A DNA stretch of 64,000 nt from Rhodococcus yunnanensis NBRC 103083. Its GTDB lineage: Bacteria > Actinomycetota > Actinomycetes > Mycobacteriales > Mycobacteriaceae. A program made the translations under genes and the position numbers. Location: contig NZ_BCXH01000005.1 in the NCBI RefSeq assembly GCF_001895005.1, positions 1 to 64,000 of the forward strand, given 5' to 3'. The notes under the pieces are model-generated. The model worked only from the letters and a program-made list of their open reading frames with translations, made no database searches and had not been told where the DNA came from. Each line of letters starts with the position of its first letter. The stretch's first letter is position 1. Shown piece by piece: positions 60,918 to 64,000 of the stretch.

Positions 60918-62429
60918 GTGACGTCACTGGAATCAGTGCAGCAGACTTCGCGGGAGGAATCTCCGGCCAAGCAAGCCTGGCGTGTACGGCGACTCACGTC
61001 TCGGCGCGTGTGGGAAAGCCAATACATCGACAGGCTCAGAGTCACCGATGTGCTCGTTGTTGTGGGGGCGCTGACGGTCGCGCAGTTCATTCGCTTCGGT
61101 GAGATTCAGAACGACGGGGTATCTGCGTTCCTCGCGTACTCCGGAGTCTCGGTCGGGCTGGCTGCGCTGTGGATCGCCTTCCTCGCCATCTTCCGCACCC
61201 GCTCGCCGCGAGTGATCGGAAGCGGTGCCGAGGAGTACCGCCGTATCGTGTCGGCGACGTTCCGGCTCTTCGGTGTGATCGCCATCCTTTCGCTTCTGTT
61301 CCGAGTCGAGCTCGCACGCCTCTATCTCGCGATCGCGTTGCCCATCGGCTTGCTGGGGCTCCTTCTCACTCGCTGGCTGTGGCGCAAGAGTGTCGCAGCC
61401 AAGAGGAGCAAGGGGCAGTACCAGACCTCGGTGCTCATCGTTGGCAGCCGCAAAGCCGCCGTGGCGATGGCCAAGCAGTTCGAGCGTTCCCCTGGCGCCG
61501 GCTACAGCGTCGTTGGTATGTGCCTGCCCGGATATGAGGTCAAGCGCGACGGCGCTGTAACTGTAGACGGGTTCGAGATACCAGTGCTGGGCGACGAACA
61601 CAGTGTTGTCGATGCCATCGAGGCATCCGGCGCTGACACCGTGGCAGTGACCGCTACCGAGCACTTGGGTGCGAAGGGCATCCGCAAGATGGTGTGGGAC
61701 CTGGAGAAGAAGAACGTCGACTTGGTCGTGGCGCCCGGTGTCGTGGATGTGGCAGGGCCACGTCTGGTGATGCGCCCGGTTGCCGGCTTCCCGCTGATTC
61801 ACGTGGAGAAGCCGCAGTACAACGGTGCGACACGTTTCAGCAAAACTGCCTTCGACATGGTCTTCGCGTCTGCGGTGCTGTTGCTGATCTCCCCTCTGCT
61901 ACTGGTGGTGGCAGCCGTCATCAAGCTGACGAGCCGAGGCCCGGTGTTCTACAAGTCGGAGCGCATGGGGATCGACGGTAAGCCGTTCCCCATGATCAAG
62001 TTCCGCAGCATGGTCCAGGATGCGGACAAGCAGGTCTCTGCGCTTCTCGCTCAGAACGAGAGCGAGGGCGGTGTGCTGTTCAAGATGCGCGAGGATCCTC
62101 GGATCACGAAGGTCGGCAAGTTCATGCGGCGATTCAGTGTCGATGAGCTGCCTCAGTTCTTGAACGTTCTCCGCCGCGAGATGAGTGTTGTCGGCCCGAG
62201 GCCGCCGCTGCGCCGCGAGGTGGAGACCTACGACGGAGATGTCCGCCGCCGCCTCCTGGTGAAGCCTGGCATCACCGGACTCTGGCAGGTCAGTGGGCGC
62301 AGCGACCTTTCATGGGAAGAGACCGTGCGACTTGATCTCTCGTACGTCGAGAACTGGTCGATGGTCGGGGACCTATTGATTATTGCTAAGACTGTAAAAG
62401 CCGTTGCGGGTAGTGACGGTGCCTACTAA
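60918..62429 (+). CDS. Polyprenyl-phosphate sugar-1-phosphate transferase (WbaP/CpsE-like)
   Basis: A 503-residue membrane enzyme that starts repeat-unit synthesis by moving a sugar-1-phosphate onto the lipid carrier. N-terminal four-helix region (about 40-165), a Rossmann-like CoA_binding_3 domain (SVLIVGSRKAAVAMAKQF, about 175-300), then a membrane hairpin and the catalytic bacterial-sugar-transferase domain: SRGPVFYKSERMGIDGKPFPMIKFRSM, GKFMRRFSVDELPQFLNVLRREMSVVGPRPP and PGITGLWQVSGRSDLSWEE. GTG 60918 follows a run GAGGAGGGGGGAG; GTG 60900 is an alternative. First sugar is probably glucose or galactose, by family. Confidence 0.93.
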   Translation: MTSLESVQQTSREESPAKQAWRVRRLTSRRVWESQYIDRLRVTDVLVVVGALTVAQFIRFGEIQNDGVSAFLAYSGVSVGLAALWIAFLAIFRTRSPRVIGSGAEEYRRIVSATFRLFGVIAILSLLFRVELARLYLAIALPIGLLGLLLTRWLWRKSVAAKRSKGQYQTSVLIVGSRKAAVAMAKQFERSPGAGYSVVGMCLPGYEVKRDGAVTVDGFEIPVLGDEHSVVDAIEASGADTVAVTATEHLGAKGIRKMVWDLEKKNVDLVVAPGVVDVAGPRLVMRPVAGFPLIHVEKPQYNGATRFSKTAFDMVFASAVLLLISPLLLVVAAVIKLTSRGPVFYKSERMGIDGKPFPMIKFRSMVQDADKQVSALLAQNESEGGVLFKMREDPRITKVGKFMRRFSVDELPQFLNVLRREMSVVGPRPPLRREVETYDGDVRRRLLVKPGITGLWQVSGRSDLSWEETVRLDLSYVENWSMVGDLLIIAKTVKAVAGSDGAY

Positions 62430-62460
62430 TGATTCGTTCCAGATCTTTGAAGGATTGCTA

Positions 62461-63435
62461 ATGTCAAGTCTGCAACCGCACCCGTTGGCGTCCATTATCC
62501 CGAGGGGATCCAGAGTGCTCTGGGTCGCATCTTCGGGCGGGCACTTCGCGCAATTGAATCGAATTGCAAAGTCCGTCGAGGCACACACCGATTCTAAGTG
62601 GCTGACTTTCAACACGCCACAGACCAAGCAAATCTTGGACGGACAGAATGTGCACTATGTTGACTATATTGCTCCGCGGGACGGTGTAACAGCCTCAAAA
62701 GCCGCTTTGTGGGCGCTGCGAAATCTTCGACGCGGAATGTTTGACGTTTGTGTTAGCACTGGTGCGGCGATTGCACCGGCGATACTACCAATGGCAAGAC
62801 TCTGCCGCTACCGCACCGTATACGTAGAAAGCGTGACGCGCGTGCACGGGCCGTCTCTGAGTGGGGCGATCATCGGAAAAATACCAGGGATCGAAACATA
62901 TACCCAGCACGAGGCATGGTCGGACTCAAACTGGAAATACAAGGGTTCGATTCTTGATTCTTGGGTGTCGAACCCGAACCCGATTTTGGGCAGGCCGCGC
63001 AAGATCTTTGTCACAGTGGGCAGCATTCGACCATATAGATTTGACCGAGCAATCGACGCCGTCTTGAAAATTCTCGCGGCTGACGATGAGGTCGTTTGGC
63101 AGTTGGGCGCTACCAAGCGGACAGATTTACCAGGCGAGATACGTGATCAGATCACGCCAGCGGAGTTCTTGCGGAATGCCACAGAGGCCGATGTTGTAAT
63201 CACTCACGCAGGCGTCGGAACCGTTATGGAAATGCTTGACCTCAATATCGCACCAGTAATAGTAGTGCGCGATCCCAATCATAGTGAACACGTAGACGGG
63301 CATCAGCAACAGATTGCGACCGAACTGATCAGACGAGGTCTCGCATTCGAACTCGACTTAGAGAACCCGGATCGATATACAGTTGACCAGGCGTACACGA
63401 CGAAGATTACTTCTGCTGATTTGTCCTCCGTATAA
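62461..63435 (+). CDS. Fused Alg14/Alg13-type glycosyltransferase (PssD-PssE-like)
   Basis: A 324-residue protein that joins two halves usually separate in bacteria. The N-terminal half is Alg14/CpsF-like (RVLWVASSGGHFAQL, VCVSTGAAIAPAILPMA, YVESVTRVHGPSLSG). The C-terminal half is Alg13/CpsG-like (KIFVTVGSIRPYRFDRAID, VVITHAGVGTVMEMLDLNIAPVIVVRD, HVDGHQQQIATELIRRGLA), with the UDP-sugar-binding site. It adds the second sugar, likely glucose, galactose or glucuronate, to the lipid-linked first sugar. ATG 62461 has AAGGA upstream, 31 bp after the transferase stop. Confidence 0.88.
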   Translation: MSSLQPHPLASIIPRGSRVLWVASSGGHFAQLNRIAKSVEAHTDSKWLTFNTPQTKQILDGQNVHYVDYIAPRDGVTASKAALWALRNLRRGMFDVCVSTGAAIAPAILPMARLCRYRTVYVESVTRVHGPSLSGAIIGKIPGIETYTQHEAWSDSNWKYKGSILDSWVSNPNPILGRPRKIFVTVGSIRPYRFDRAIDAVLKILAADDEVVWQLGATKRTDLPGEIRDQITPAEFLRNATEADVVITHAGVGTVMEMLDLNIAPVIVVRDPNHSEHVDGHQQQIATELIRRGLAFELDLENPDRYTVDQAYTTKITSADLSSV

Positions 63436-63498
63436 CTCCAAATCAGACTACCGAAAAGCTTTGGGCAATCACAGCAGTTAGCGCGAAAGAAGACATAC

Positions 63499-64000
63499 AT
63501 GCCAAGTCCTGACGAAGGCCGTAGCCGCCCATCTGAAGTGGCAGTCCACCGGGCACCATTGGTGGTTGTGCATTCGCTAGCGGCACCTGACGGTAAAACT
63601 CGATACGTGGACCACATGTTGCATCCTGGACCTCGCGAACTGACTGCCAAAACATTCTCATGGCGACGAGCAATACTGACTCGCTACGACGTTTTTCACA
63701 TTCACTGGCCAGAAAATCTCCTCCGGGGATCTGGCCGTATTCAATCATTCGTCAAATCCGTTCTGTTCCTGATTTTAACTCTTCGATGGAAATTGACGTC
63801 GACCACAATCGTGCGGACCGTACATAATGTCCAACCCCATGAACCAGGTCGTGCTCTGGAGAATCGCTTGCTTGAACGCGCTGACAGGGCCGTTGACCTA
63901 TATATCAAGCTGAATACAACGACAGAAATCCCGCGGCCCAAGAAGTCAGTAACTATTTTGCATGGGCATTACAAAGACCGAACTACTTTCCAAGTCGACA
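63499..64000 (+). CDS. Glycosyltransferase, 3' end cut by window
   Basis: ATG 63499 with AAAGAAG upstream opens a frame that stays open to the last base (167 codons). VVVHSLAAPDGKTRYVDHM, DVFHIHWPENLLRG and TIVRTVHNVQPHEPG are typical of the N-terminal Rossmann domain of GT4-like exopolysaccharide glycosyltransferases (AmsD-like). The nucleotide-sugar domain lies outside the window. Base composition is lower in GC than in the rest of the window, as often seen in surface-polysaccharide genes exchanged between strains. Confidence 0.75.
   Translation, partial: MPSPDEGRSRPSEVAVHRAPLVVVHSLAAPDGKTRYVDHMLHPGPRELTAKTFSWRRAILTRYDVFHIHWPENLLRGSGRIQSFVKSVLFLILTLRWKLTSTTIVRTVHNVQPHEPGRALENRLLERADRAVDLYIKLNTTTEIPRPKKSVTILHGHYKDRTTFQVD

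Overview
The window looks like a chromosomal segment from a mycolic-acid actinomycete, most likely Rhodococcus or a close relative. This rests on the high-GC coding style, frequent GTG/TTG starts, a DUF222/HNH '13E12-type' endonuclease, a KasA/KasB-like ketoacyl synthase, an MHS-family symporter and many SDR, LLM and VOC accessory enzymes. No rRNA, tRNA or CRISPR array was recognised. The assignment is inference from gene content, not from a marker gene.

Layout. 1-7456: a sugar-type ABC importer (lipoprotein, double ATPase, permease) in one minus-strand operon with an SsuD-like flavin monooxygenase and a GntR regulator. It diverges from a sulfurtransferase-thiM pair across an AT-rich region with clustered CAGTTA/TAACTG half-sites. 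7457-12184: a patch with tandem repeats, one of two near-duplicate SDRs, a DUF1905 protein, an HNH endonuclease and an IclR regulator. 12190-21760: a ten-gene minus-strand catabolic operon (MFS, VOC, SDR, BKACE, two paralogous small proteins of unknown family, DhaK, DhaL, second BKACE, IlvD/EDD dehydratase, SDR). Most of its junctions overlap, and an identical 15-bp palindrome lies upstream of its first gene and again before its second. This is the best candidate for an undescribed pathway.

21988-36361: an SRPBCC protein, a response regulator/kinase pair with an MHS symporter and an orphan TAXI binding protein, a hydrolase preceded by a possible leader peptide with a hairpin on its stop codon, and assorted small, membrane and secreted proteins. 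36455-38832 is a scar: truncated phosphotransferase, 5'-truncated LysE exporter, frameshifted IS481-type transposase and an MFS tail. 38864-44137 has regulator/target pairs (MarR/methyltransferase, TetR/ketoacyl synthase, HxlR/SDR), each with a clear palindrome in the shared promoter. 44132-52749 holds mostly single genes, including MerR/MFS and HxlR/aldo-keto reductase.

52750-64000 is a cell-surface polysaccharide region: a decayed SGNH hydrolase, a beta-helix (pectate-lyase-like) protein, an intact membrane-anchored SGNH hydrolase, UDP-glucose 6-dehydrogenase, a polyprenyl-phosphate sugar-1-phosphate transferase, a fused Alg14/Alg13-type glycosyltransferase, and a glycosyltransferase cut by the window end. 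The base composition falls from 58.4 kb on. The leaders of ugd and of the initiating transferase share a 16-bp palindromic motif (TCATTCA-N4-AATGA), which suggests co-regulation.
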